A stretch of DNA of 64,000 bases from Solanum dulcamara (taxonomy: Eukaryota; Streptophyta; Magnoliopsida; Solanales; Solanaceae), in the NCBI RefSeq assembly GCF_947179165.1, contig NC_077242.1, positions 56,600,097 to 56,664,096 on the forward strand. Direction: 5' to 3'. A model generated the notes under the pieces. It was not told the DNA's origin. It saw only the letters and a program-made list of their open reading frames with translations, and ran no database searches. Position 1 is the first letter of the stretch, and every line of letters begins with the position of its first letter. Shown here piece by piece: positions 10,586 through 22,260 of this stretch. A program made the translations under genes and the position numbers.

Positions 10586-13466
10586 TGTAATGACCTCCAA
10601 GGTTATTTTTGTACTTTTGCATGGTTTTACCATTTACCCTTTCCCGTAACTTCTTTATAGCTCATATGTGATATTGGGATGGGTGGCATGCTTCCTGAGG
10701 TGTTAGGTAGAGTTATGAGGTGGTTAGCGATAGATTATAGAAAATACAATTAGATAGGAGCTATTTGGCGATTGATTAGTTAGGAATTTTGTTCATTTTT
10801 GAGAATTAAGGTTTGAAAGAGTTGACCTTAATCAACATCTGGAGACTCGAACGTCGTACAAAAATTCTGACGGTGCTGCCATCAGCTCCGGAAGGTCTAT
10901 TTTGGTCTTAAAGAAAGGTTGGTTTGGGTTTTGGAGTCTTCATTTTGAGTTTAGGTGATTTTGCCATTTTAACTTTAAGGTTTGGCCAAATTTGACTTTG
11001 GTCAACATTTTGAGTGAACGTGCTCGGATGAAAATTTTGTCAGCACGCTTAGTTCTAGAATGCCAAGTTTGGTCTAGAATGACATTTGGTTTGGGTCCCA
11101 AGGTGATCGAAATGAGGTTTTGGCCATTTGTGCATTTTAAGTGTTTTCTTTGAAATTCTTTTACTTTGGTCAACTTTCTATCGAAACCACTTCCGTTGGG
11201 AAATTTTTTGATTCTACTGAGTCTGAAATGCCATTTTCAGTTGGGTAGCATATTTCATTTGTGTCAATAGAATTCTAAATGAGTTTCGAGCCCCATTGAG
11301 GGACTTATTTTCCCTTAGTGAAAATGCACCAGCACAGCTGCTGGTGCACATGAAATTTACTCTACGCGTTCCCAGAGGTCAAGCTCTTTGTTCTCCGCAT
11401 TCGCAGGCCTCAGGCCGCATTCATAGAGGTTTAATTAGTTATTTTCTGTGTTCGCAAACAAGCCTCCGCATTCAAGCAGAGTTAGCTTGCTGACCTCTGC
11501 ATTTGAGGAGCTCACCTCCGTGTTCATGAAGGCCAATAGGAGGCATGGGGATTTTGTGGGAACATTCCGAAATCCTTTTTTGTTCTAAAAACTTTGTAAG
11601 TTTCGTGTAACTTTCGTTGTTTCTTGCTTTTTTTAACTATTCTAGGGCTTGAATTTGGTGGTTGTTTAGCAACTTTCGGTGCTCGGAATGTGCCCATTTT
11701 TGGGGCACAAGTTGCTTGAGTTATTTAGGACCTTATAACAGAGTTGGTTTTTAGATTTCGTGTATGGGTACCAATATCAAATTTTGATCCGATTTTAGTT
11801 TTGTTTTTAATTATAGAAATATGGATATCATTGGCCTTGTTTTGATATGTTCTTTGATAAATTGATAGAGTGGCATCGTTTGGAGGCGACTCAGAAAGAA
11901 AAGACTAAAGTTTAGCAGTTTGGGTGTGGTTTTGGCTTCGAGGTAGGTTATTGCTTACTCTTATTAGACTTGGCTTGGTTGGAATTGGTATATTTTAGGC
12001 GGTAACATGTGATTAGGTTGGTGATTTAGGGCTGATAACCTATTTAGCAATGTGGACCCGATGTTCATCCTTAGGACTAGTTTGGGTTTTTGCCTTGGAG
12101 CCTTAATCTAGGTGATATTGTAGCATACTTGCATCGCTTAGAATTCTTAGAACTTGCTCTAGGTGATTTGGACTTAGGATGCCATAGTTTGACTTGTTTG
12201 GTTTCGTTTGCCATGTATTGTGAATTTTGGCTTATGCTTGTATTTTGATTGCCTTTGATATTGAAATGTCAGGCCCGAGGTCGTGCTCTTGGTACACCAG
12301 AGTCTTAGGTTAGTAATTTGGTGTCCTTGGTAGGATTTTTTCTTGGCTTGAGGGATATATGATTTTGATATACTACTTGCATTGATTTGTCTCGCCCGTG
12401 TTGAAAACTCTTTTTTTAAAAAGAACAAAATGATGAGATTTAGGCTTTTAGTTGATGAATAAATATGAGGGATTTAAGAAACAACGGTGATATCTTATTT
12501 ATGGAAATTCATAGTTGATGAGCTCGAGGTATGATTTTGGTGGCCCTTTTATTGACTTTGGGCTATACTTTATTTCATTTGATAAGCTCGAGGTGTGAAT
12601 TCCAGGCGGCCCGTTGACACACATTCTGGGTTATTATTTCAATGTTGATGAGATTGAGGTATGATTCTGGGTGCCTCATTATTTGATGAGCTCGAGGGTT
12701 ATTCCAGATGCTTCATGATACTTTTGGAGGATAATGAACTTTAACTATGAGTTACAATTGTGCATTCTCCTGGTATTTTATCAGTTGAGATTATTGATAT
12801 GATTACATGATTGGTTGGACTTACTTGATTACCATATGATTATTTCCATACCCTCTTTTCTTGTATTTATAGTTTATGCCCCTCTCTTATTGTTGTTAGT
12901 ATTATCGTACTTCTTATTATATATTTATTCTTTCTGAGCTCGGTCTGCCTATGATGCCTACTGAGTACCCTGTGCTTGCTACTCATACTGCACTTTTGCA
13001 TCTTTTTGATGCAGCTCCCAGTTCGAGCTACCCCCAATGCATGCCTAATAATCCTTAATGGTGCCCATTTCAGATTGTGGTGAGCTCCTAGCGTTCAGAG
13101 ACTTGCTACTTTCCCTCTTTTGCATTGACTTACGCTTGTACTTTTGGATAGTTGGATCTATATTGTATATTTTTACATTGTCAGCTTTTGTACTTAGTAG
13201 CTCCTGTATAGGTGACACCAGATCTGGGGTTTGGTCTAGTGTTAGTTCGTCATTTGTTTTGGTCACTATCGGGCCTTTTTTATATTTTGTATCATATTTA
13301 CATATTTATACCTGGCCCAACTTTTCTTTTGTTGTATTATTTTTTCTTTCGTTTTCTTATGTTATTAATTATTTAATTACATTGAGATTTGACTTCCATT
13401 TGACTTGGGTTTTGTTTGCCTACTCGGAGGCTAGGCGTCATAATGGCCCAAATTTGGGTCGTGACA
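10586..13466 (+). mobile_element. Solo LTR S, 2.88 kb, inside solo LTR A
   Basis: It begins TGTAATGACC and ends GGTCGTGACA. CAGAA at 10581-10585 is repeated exactly at 13467-13471. On either side the minus-strand LTR A resumes without loss: 'catgaaag' then 'aagtaaagtctcaa', as in B near 28395. No primer site, PPT or coding part is present, so it is a solo LTR. Its family differs from the LARD LTR. Four degenerate copies of a TTGATGAGCTCGAGG block lie at about 12515, 12578, 12645 and 12683. The 142-codon frame at 13058-13486 crosses the LTR end and is not a gene. Confidence 0.85.
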
Positions 13467-15592
13467 CAGAAGTAAAGTCTCAATAGGAATATCTCAATAA
13501 AAGAGAAACAACATCAAAGGATACGACAACATAGACTCTATAACATCCAACATTCCTCTACTAATTGAATAGGGGCATACGACAAGCTCCTACCTTCCCC
13601 ATGACAACATAGGAGAAATAAGATAATCAAACGACGACATGAAAATAAAGTGTCTTGTCCTCGAAGAATAAGGATTCACTATAAGAACAACTGTACTAAG
13701 TTATAACCACAAATGAAAGGATGATCGTAACCATCGAACCCTACATTATGATACAATGTAGGCAAAAAGTATGAGTTAGTACATGGAATGTACTAAGCGT
13801 GTGAGAGCTATGTATGAATAATAAACATAGGACATAGTCAATATGAATCATGAGATGCAAGACCAATATCTTAAAATATGAGTAAAATCATGAAATCATT
13901 AAAACATAATAATCATGGGTGAATGCATAAAAATCATCATCATCATGGCACTTTATACCTTTACATAACCCTTTTGTGAGAGATATTGTTAACCGACATA
14001 TGAGACCATGTGAGCTATAACATATAATTTTTATGTAACTCCCATATCTAGAAGAGAGAAACTACTTGCCGAGATAGACTCTATCATTCCTAAATGGATC
14101 CACTAAGCTACTAAGGAATCAAGCCACAACTAAGAGTGACCATTTCTATGGAATCAAGCCTCTACTAACAGGTGATCCTTCTTCCTACGGTGGCACTTAT
14201 TTATGGAACAATGGGACCTCTACTAACGGTCTCATGCCTCTACTAATGGGTGAGCCTCTATCCCAAGGTCCACTTGGTGCTAGGTCAACTCTCAATGGAA
14301 TACCATATATAACGTATATCATAAGCTTTCAAAATGGTAAGAATCTAGTAATACCAAGTTCAACATAAATACTTGAAAATTATTAGAAGAACTCCTTCAA
14401 CATATCATGATCATAACATAATTCATATAAACTCTCATCTAATACCATCTAAATCATGATTTCTTTCATATCGTGGGAAAACCTTTCATAATCCATGATC
14501 TCTTGATTGAAACATCATTGAAAATATTATTCTTAACTTTCATTAGTCATTAATAAGCCTTGATAAACATTCATAAAACATTAATGGAAATCCTTCATAA
14601 TTAATGATCATAAATCCTTGAAACATACTTGAAAACAGTATGTAGCATGGATCATTAAAATTTACCTTAAAATCATGCAATATAATGTGAATTATGCATA
14701 ATCTAATCAATAAATTATAATATATCTCATGAGTAAGAAGATCCAATGCAACATCATAGAATTAGTGCTTTTAGAAGAAAAAATCATAAAAGAATTTGAG
14801 AGAAATTTGGGATTCCATGGTTGAAAGGGCCCAAAGATGAATTTCCACATACCTTAATGAATTCTAGCCTTAAAATTTAAAAAGAGACTTGAGTTCTTGA
14901 AACTCTAGCTTGATTTGGGAAGAAGATCTTGGGAAGACCTTTGATAGAAGACTTCTCTTGATTCTTGAATTTTTTTACTTGAAAGCTTTGGGGTTCTTGA
15001 TAGAGAAGAGCAACCCTAAGATTGTTTTTGAGAGAATTCCTTGAGATTAGGATGTTTAGATTGGTGATTATTAGCGGAACACTAATTAATGGAATGAAAT
15101 ATTCCTTCAAAACACCCAAAAATGACTTAGAATAAGGTTTAAAAGCTTTGGAAAGGACTAAAATAACCCTGAAAGGTGCAAGAAGTTGCTGAAAAAGAAT
15201 TGCAGCAACCCTTCATGGAAGGCTTCACGGTCCGTGAAGAGGGGCGGTGAACCTGCAACTGCCTAAGAGTGCTTCCCTAAAATGGGCATAACTTTTCACT
15301 ACAAAGTTTAAATGAGGCAAAATTAGTGATGTTGGAAAGAAGACTCAAAGACCTTTAATTTTATAGATTATGGGTCACCGAATTCTTTATATTCTAGAAG
15401 ATATATTTATTTGAAGTTGACTCATGAAAAATCTTATATCGAAACTCAATCGGTAAAGAAGCTTTCAACTCAACTTTGTACTAAAGGATTTCTGTGATCT
15501 TAAAACATCTCCAAATCTATTCACACACTAAATAATTGACCTTAACAACCCTAGGATAACAACTGAATGGACCCCTGGATGGACCATATTTA

Positions 15593-16232
15593 TTAAGGGT
15601 GGGCATGGTATGGCATATACCGAATTAACATACCATATCCAAATTTTTAGTACCGTGGTTTTGGTATTATGGTAATTGATATGGTTTATGGTATACCTTT
15701 TAAATTGTTTTAGTATTCGATATGGTATTTGGTATTTAGAATTAATTTATCAAAATATTGAATACCATACTGAAGTATATAGTTATATAAATAACATATA
15801 TATTATTAAAATACTAATAATTATGCAACCTCATGTTAGTATAAACTATATGTTTAAAAGTTAAAACTTTGACTACATTATTTTGCTGAAATGTATATTA
15901 AATATAATTGATTAAGAAAAGGAGTTGTATATACTTTATTTTGAGTATATATATTTCTACATGTGTAATGTTTTAGTATGATACAATTGAGATCTTTTTT
16001 TGAATTGTCAAAGTCTTAATACTCTATTTTGCAAGTATATAATAGTCAAAGTTTAACAAACTATGGTTACTGATTTACCATACCGTAAAATATCAAAACC
16101 GAACTTCAAAATACCAAACCATACCAAATTAAATTAGTATGGTAATGGTATAATAGTTTTAAAAATCAAATACCAAAATAACCATAATGAAGTTTTAAAT
16201 ACCATACCATATTGTACCATGCCCACCCCTAA
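15593..16232. mobile_element. MITE with 18 bp terminal inverted repeats
   Basis: The left end TTAAGGGTGGGCATGGTA pairs with the right end (complement TTAGGGGTGGGCATGGTA) at 17 of 18 bases. The 640 bp between are very A/T-rich with many GGTATGG/CCATACC motifs and no transposase. It sits inside LTR A. I could not find a convincing target duplication, so superfamily assignment (hAT-like is likely) stays open. Confidence 0.75.
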
Positions 16233-17529
16233 TCTTCATGGTCCGTGAAGAGTTCCATGGGCCACGGGGTTGTTTGTGAATATTTCCTTGGTCAAGTTTG
16301 GATGAGGACACTTGATGGTCCGTGAACATGACTAAAGTCTGTGAACCTAGTCATGGTCCTCTCCTAATCTCACCTTCGTTCCCTGGACCTTCCACAGGCC
16401 GTGGTTCTGAATACTGTCCATGATAGGTCTCGTGAACCTCAACTTGTGCAAAACTTTTCTCAGATTTCATCCTTATATTCTATTTTCCATATTTTCAACT
16501 TTTTGGGTCATACATAAATTCCTGCGATAGCGAGCAGTCCCACTATAGCATCGGTGCTATAGCAATATCTGACGCTATAGAGAAGTTAATCGCAATTAAT
16601 ATAGAAAATTCCCCAAAACATGTCATTATTCTACAAGTGTGTTTTAGGGAAGAGCAAGGGAGACTTAGGGATATTTTCTTTAATTTTTCATCAAAATTAT
16701 CTGTAAAGGTAAGTAAATTTCCTCCCTAACTTGGTATTTTGATTTCTACGCCTTAGAGGCGGTAATTTTGGCCCTAGAGAAGGATTTGGATTCATCCTAA
16801 GGTGGAAAATTTTTGGGTTAATGAGGAATTTGGGGAATAAGACCTTGGATTGTATGTAAAGACATTGTTCTTGATTTATTTACCCTACTTCACTAGTGTA
16901 ACCCTGAGATTGGCAGTTATAGGTGAAATATTGGTGGGACAACCCTGGATTGGGTGGGAAAATCATAAGTTTGTGATGTAGTTTGGGGATTAAGTTATAA
17001 TCCAAGAATATTTAGGACATTTATGATTGATTTTATACTTGTGTTATTATTTTGGACTGAGAACAAGCTAAAGCTTCAAAAAATGAGTCAAAAGTTTGTG
17101 ATCAAACTTCGGCAATAACTGCTTGACACTTATGTAGGTTAGGATTAACTGAGTAGTTTGATCGGTCTCTATTTTATGATATTCTTGTATATTGATGAGA
17201 TATTTCATGCTAAGGACTCTGGGCACAAAGTTTGGATGGTTAAAAAATATTGGTTTCTGTTGTTTAGGGCGGGAATGCACTGAGTAGGTAATGATTATCC
17301 AATGACTGGCGGGGATTGTCTAGTTCTTGATTGTTAACCTTGAGAACACTAATTGAGATGATCTAATTGTACTTGTAAGGATTAAGTATAAGGAAATTAT
17401 TGGGTTATAGTAAATTTTTGTGATTTGTGGTAATCAAAAGGGAACTAAACAAATGGAAAGGGTACTAATTCAAGGAAATAAGGAAACACATTCCGGGGAA
17501 TGAATGTGTAATCATAATAGGGTCCAGCA

Positions 17530-17554
17530 CATATAATATATATATATATATATG

Positions 17555-17601
<47 letters not shown>

Positions 17602-17627
17602 CTTATGTGTGTGTGCGCGCGCGTATG
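17530..17627. repeat. Compound microsatellite (AT)n-(GT)n-(GC)n
   Basis: The run of AT dinucleotides is interrupted once by GTATATA and ends in TGTGTGTGTGCGCGCGCG. It is a slippage-prone tract inside the F LTR. Confidence 0.9.
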
Positions 17628-17807
17628 CATTTTTACTGTTCCATATGTAATGCTTGTCTAGTGTATGTTTAGGGAATAAAAGGATGAATGTGAATGATAT
17701 CTTGTTGTCAATCTCATGCAATAAACTTGTCTTAATTGCTTTTAGTCTTACAAGTGTGGTTATATTCGTTGTGGTTGTGATTATGTGATATTTGTGATTC
17801 GTCAATT

Positions 17808-17978
17808 AGCTTGGGTACCACACTTGGTACAGATTATTTGGTTGGCTCGGATACCACTCTTTGTACAGGATATCTCTTGGTTGGATCTAGTACCACACCT
17901 GGTATATATTATAGGTTAGCCTAGGTACCATGCCTTGTACGAGATATCTATGTTTGGCTCGGGTACCATGCCTAGTAT
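17808..17978 (+). repeat. Minisatellite, about 37 bp unit, five copies
   Basis: Units begin near 17809, 17845, 17884, 17919 and 17957. Each has a GCTCGGGTACCA-like start, a CCTGGTAC-like centre and a GATATCT-like end. Copies differ at several positions, so the array is old. Confidence 0.8.
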
Positions 17979-18074
17979 AGCATGAAAGGTAGGCTTGACA
18001 AGCCTAAGGTGGCATAAAGGGTAGGTTTCAGAAGCTTAGGGTAGCATAAAGGGTAGGCTTAGGAAGGCCTTAGA
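17979..18074 (+). repeat. Minisatellite, 32 bp unit, three copies
   Basis: Units start at 17979, 18011 and 18043 with AGCATAAAGGGTAGGCTT and a variable AAGCCTAAGGT end. It follows the 37 bp array directly. Confidence 0.8.
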
Positions 18075-18682
18075 GTGATAAGAAGGTCGAATGTTTAATG
18101 GTAGAGTTGGCAGTGGAATGAGGTAGGAGGTGTGTATTAAGGTCTATGGGTCATGGTTATTATACTTGGGATAGTAAGAGTGTTTGGCTAAAGGTTAGGC
18201 TGGGTGATTTTCATATTGCATACTTTCTTCTAAATATTTACATGATATTATGTGGTGGATTTGGGTCGACCAATGATGTCTACCAGTATTCATTATTTAT
18301 ATTGATACTATTCTTAATATGCCACTTGGCATAGTTTGGTTGTAGGGTCAGTGATGTATCTTAGGTGAAGACAATGATGATTTGACAGCTTTTACTTTTT
18401 CCTACATATGTTGGAAGCTATGTCCATTTTCCTAGGTGTTTATTCATATCTTTAGAAGCTCTTGTACCTATTAATACTAGTTTCTAGGAAGGGTTTATGT
18501 TGTACTTTTCAAAAGTTTTCTATTAAAAGTTAATTTGAAAAGTATTAAGTCATCATTTTAAAATGTTAAAGCATGTTTTGTCTTTCTTCCACAATACCTA
18601 TTTTAAATCGGGTGGTAAGAGATCTTCTATCTAGGTGTTAGATTAGGTGCATGCACGAACTAATAGTTGGATCGTGATAATT

Positions 18683-18695
18683 TGGTGTCAGAGAC
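18683..18695 (+). other. Primer binding site of element F
   Basis: TGGTGTCAGAGAC lies three bases after the LTR end and resembles the initiator-methionine site TGGTATCAGAGC with few changes. It confirms plus orientation and that the preceding LTR is the 5' one. Confidence 0.7.
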
Positions 18696-19530
18696 TATGT
18701 TATCGTCTCCTTGTACAAGGTAAAATATCTAATAGATTCATGCAGATTAGCTTGTTGGCATCTATATCTAATATATAGGAAGCTATTAATCATTTTAGGA
18801 AATTCACATCTTTCAGCCTTTCATACGGTATGTGACATACTTGTACAGGTTGAGTCTAATTGGTATCTTTTGATTCCAATTGGTATCTTAATGAAGTGAA
18901 TTAAACATTGTTGTTTTTGGCTGAAATGGCACAAATAAGGGAAGTTGGAACCGAAAAGGTTCCAATTGTTATCTAACCTTAGAGGCTATGAAAATGCATG
19001 GATGATTGGCTAACGGTCATCCATGAGGCGAATAAAAAGTAATGAACATGATTTCATTTTTTGACAAAGTTTGATGATTGTGATATGTGCATTACATTGC
19101 CTTAATAACTAACAATGTGTAAGTGTAATTGCTTGAGTGTTTGTGAAAGTGTGGTCAGAAATAGGGGCATAACTTGGTTATGTAGGATGGGTAAATGATA
19201 AATTGTTATGTGATTAACTGAAATTGTGTGTTAAAACAAACATGGACTTATCATTGGTAAAGGTGGTAAGGGGAAAGAATGAATTGTTACTATGGGGAAA
19301 CTCCGATTTTGGGACAGTCAGTATTGGTTGGGAACCATGGTGAAGGAGATATTCTTGTGCAATTGCGGGAATATGAGGTTATGAACTACTTTGTGGTGTT
19401 ATTTATAATTACTTTTGTGAGAAGGTGATGCTAAGTCTTGACTAAGCATTATTGGGGTTGGTCTTGAGGTTATAATTGAGACCATGGCGTGATTTCAAGG
19501 GTTATCACTGCTAACAAGAGATGGGAAATG
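18696..19530 (+). other. Leader and unrecognisable internal region of F
   Basis: No gag, protease or RT motif can be seen in any frame. Since RNase H follows directly, most of gag-pro-RT has been deleted or has decayed. ORFs here are shorter than 65 codons and without resemblance to known families. Confidence 0.4.
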
Positions 19531-20491
19531 AGGGAATTCTTGCAAGATAGGAACATTATAACTTTTGCTTCGAGTCAATTGAAACCTCACAAGAAGAACT
19601 ACCCCACCCATGATTTGGAGTGGGCAGTAGTAGTGTTTGCCTTTAAGATCTAGCGACACTCTTTCTATAGTGTTAAGTGTGAAATGTTCACAGATTATCA
19701 TAGTCTGCAACATGTGTTTATTCAAAAAGATTTGAATCTGAAATAGAGGATGTGGGTGGAATTTCTAAAGGATTATGATGTGATCATTCAATATCATCTG
19801 GGTAAGGTCAATGTGGTAGCAGATCCATCTAAAAAAATATTAGCATGGGTAGTTTAGCTTGCTTGGGGTATCTAAGTGGCCCTTGGCTAGGGAGATTCAA
19901 ACTCTAGCATCCAAGTTCATACAGTTAGGAATTTCAAAGAAGGTTGGGGTGTTGTCAGTATTGAGTTCAAACCCATATTTATTGAGGATATAAAGGCCAA
20001 ACAATTTGAGAATGAACAGTTGAACAAGCTTCGGAATAAGGTGGTGATTGGGGAGGCCTCGGATTCCACTCTCAATATGTTTAGAGTACTCAGTTTCAAA
20101 GGGAGTATTTGTGTTCCTCAGATTGATGACATGATTGAGAATGTGTTGGCAAAATCTCATGGTTCATGATGTTTGATTCATCCAAGTGTAACCAAAATGT
20201 ACCAATACTTGACATGATTTTATTGGTGGCTAGGAATGAAGAGGGACATAGTTAAATATGTGTTCAAGTGTCAAAATTATCATCAGGTTAAATATGAGCA
20301 CCAAAGTTTGCAGGTTTTCTTTAGAGGATGCCTATTTTTGAGTGAAAGTGGGAAAGGATGGCTATGGACTTCGTGGTGGGTCTTCCTAAGACCTAGGGAA
20401 AGTATGATTCGATTTGGGTCATCGTAGATCGATTGACTAAATCATGTCACTTTATTCCAGTAAGAGTGGATTATAACTCCCAGCAGTTGGC
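19531..20491 (+). pseudogene. RNase H and integrase N-terminal remnant of element F
   Basis: Translation gives the plant Gypsy RNase H block around [17 protein letters not shown], then FTDYHSLQHVF, YDVIIQYHLGKVNVVAD and, further on, an integrase zinc-binding segment (HPSVTKMYQYL with a C..C pair near KYVFKCQNYHQVKYEH). The start of the integrase core, YDSIWVIVDRLTKSCHFIPV, carries the first catalytic Asp. Stops interrupt it (for example a TAG at about 19650 and a TGA at about 20168), and parts are in different frames. The core ends abruptly after NSQQLA, where element K begins. RNase H would remove the RNA template and integrase would insert the copy; neither can be functional here. Confidence 0.75.
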
Positions 20492-20794
20492 ATTTATTTT
20501 CTCTTATGTGTCCATGAGATTTAACGTTAGCCTCGAAATATTGTTAGAGACTTTTTTTGTATATACTCTCGTAGGTGAGTCAGATGTGGCTAAAGAGTTT
20601 ATAGGAGTTATCCAGTTCTGATTTTTCATGAAGCTACTCTATGTGATCTAGTTGAGCTTGAGATGACCGATTTTGATGTTATCCTTGGTATCGATTAGCT
20701 ATATGTATGTTATGCTTTAATTAGTTGTAGAACCCGAGTGGTTAAGTTCCAATTCCAAAATAAGTCGATCCTATAATGGAAGAATAGTAACTCT
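20492..20794 (+). pseudogene. Protease C-terminal remnant and linker of K
   Basis: The translation FSYVSMRFNVSLEILLE and VELEMTDFDVILGID matches the protease flap region of G (51900-51640, minus strand) and H. The catalytic Asp-Ser/Pro-Gly segment lies upstream of the break and is absent. Stops occur at 20619-20621 and 20697. It is fused in frame to the F integrase at 20492. Confidence 0.7.
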
Positions 20795-22260
20795 GTGCTT
20801 AAAGGTCAATTCATTTCTTGCCTTAAAGCCCAGATAATTATTTCCAAAGGTTGTATCTACCATCTCGTGAGGGTTAGGGATGAAAATTCTGAAGCCCCTA
20901 CTCTAGAGTGGGTCCCTATTGTGAATGAGTTTCCAAATGTGTTCCCCAATGATTTACCTGGTGTTTCTCCCAAAAGGGAAATTGACTTTGGCATAGATCT
21001 TCTTCTGGGTATTCAACCTATTTTCATTCCTCCCTACCGAATGGCCCCGGTGGAGTTAAAGAAGTTAAAAGATCAATTAAAAGACTTGTTAGACAAAGGA
21101 TTCATTAGACCAAGTATATCCCCATGGGGTGCTCCCATTTTATTTGTTAGAAAGAAAAATGGTTCACTATGTATGTGCATTGACTACCGGCAAATGAACA
21201 AAGTAACCATCAAGAATAAATATCCAATTCTCAGGATAGATGATTTGTTTGACCAATTGCAAGGGGCAAGTTACTTCTCAAAGATAGATCTTCATTCTGC
21301 TTATCACCAATTGAGGGTAAGGGAGTGTGATATTCCTAAGATGATATTTCGAACTAGGTATGGCCATTATGAGTTCCTCGTTATGTCATTTGGTTTGACC
21401 AATGCCCCTACGACTTTCATGGACTTGATGAATAGGGTGTTCAAACAATATTTGGACATGTTTGTGATTATGTTCATCAATGACATTTTCGTTTACTCTC
21501 AGAATGAGAAGGAGCATTCTAATAACTTGAGGATTGTGTTGCAAACTCTAAGAGACAAGCAATTATTTGCCAAGTTCAATAAGTGTGAGTTTTGGTTAAG
21601 AGAGGTGACTTTTCTTGGTCACATTATGTCTGGTGAAGCGATTATGGTTGATCCTAAGAAAACCGATGCAGTTAAGAATTGGCCTAGACCATTATGTCCT
21701 TCAGATATTAGAAGCTTCTTGTGTCTAGCCAGATACTATAAGAGATTTGTGGAAGGATTTTCATCGATCTCGTCACCTTTAACCAAGTTGACTCAAAAGA
21801 AGGTGAAGTTTCAATGGTCGTAAGCTTGTGAAAAAAGTTTTCAAGAGTTGAAAGATCATATCACTACCTCTCATATCTTGACCTTATTGGAAGGGTCCGA
21901 TGTTTTCATAGTATATTGTGATGCTTCAAGGGTTGGTATTTGTTGCGTTCTGATGAAACATGGTAAGGTAATAGCCTATGCCTCTAGGAAACTTAAGGTG
22001 CATAAAGGGAATTATCCAACCCGTGATCTTAAACTAGCGGCGGTTGTGTTTTTCTTGAAGATTTGGAGACACTACATTTATAGTGTCCATGTGGATGTGT
22101 TCACTGACCATAAGAGTTTATAATATGTTTTTAAGCAAAAATATTTGAACCTTCGACAAAGGAGATGGCTTGAATTATTGAAGGACTATGACATAAGTGT
22201 GTTAGACCATCCGGGCAAAGATAATGTGGTTGTCGATGCACTAAGTAGATTTCCCATGAG
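20795..22260 (+). pseudogene. Reverse transcriptase and RNase H of K
   Basis: A frame of 342 codons (20795-21823) contains the whole Gypsy [11 protein letters not shown] at residues 117-125, [10 protein letters not shown] with catalytic Asp 165, MSFGLTNAP at 198-206 and the active-site box as FINDIF, where FIDDI is the family norm. The first box Asp is thus Asn (codon 21479-21481, AAT). A TAA ends the frame at 21821, then RNase H continues in the same frame. VYCDAS and FTDHKSL keep Asp, but the catalytic Glu of DLEL is Lys (DLKL). A second TAA lies at 22121. RT and RNase H together make the DNA copy; this one is inactive. Confidence 0.9.

Larger units (their letters stand above)
10450..16514 (-). 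mobile_element. Solo LTR A (minus strand) carrying two nested insertions
   Basis: The top strand starts near TATCATGACC and ends GGGTCATACA, as in the LTRs of B and G read on the same strand. Internal blocks match B closely, for example the 'ctacattatgatacaatgtaggcaaaaagtatg' type segment at 13740-13770 against 28670-28695. Without the inserted S and MITE it is about 2.5 kb. Flanks are AAAAT (10445-10449) and TAAAT (16515-16519), a 4 of 5 target duplication. With no internal region next to it, this is a solo LTR left by LTR-LTR recombination. Confidence 0.75.
16515..18679 (+). repeat. Right part of the 5' LTR of Gypsy element F
   Basis: It continues the LTR begun before 10449 and ends in CGTGATA just before a primer site. 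It contains short palindromes of the CGCTATAG kind, a TA/TG/CG microsatellite and two minisatellites. No coding sequence is present; the ORFs over the microsatellite are low-complexity. Confidence 0.7.

Noticed and set aside
12515..12720. CRISPR-like spaced repeats
   Set aside because: The four TTGATGAGCTCGAGG blocks are degenerate, unevenly spaced (63, 67 and 38 bp) and lie inside a plant LTR.
13058..13486. 142-codon plus-strand frame rich in Phe, Leu and Ser
   Set aside because: It lies in the 3' part of solo LTR S and runs through the LTR end and target duplication into LTR A. The T-rich composition explains the hydrophobic translation.
15585..16240. 8 bp target duplication for the MITE
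   Set aside because: The flanks CATATTTA and TCTTCATG do not match. I report only the inverted repeats.
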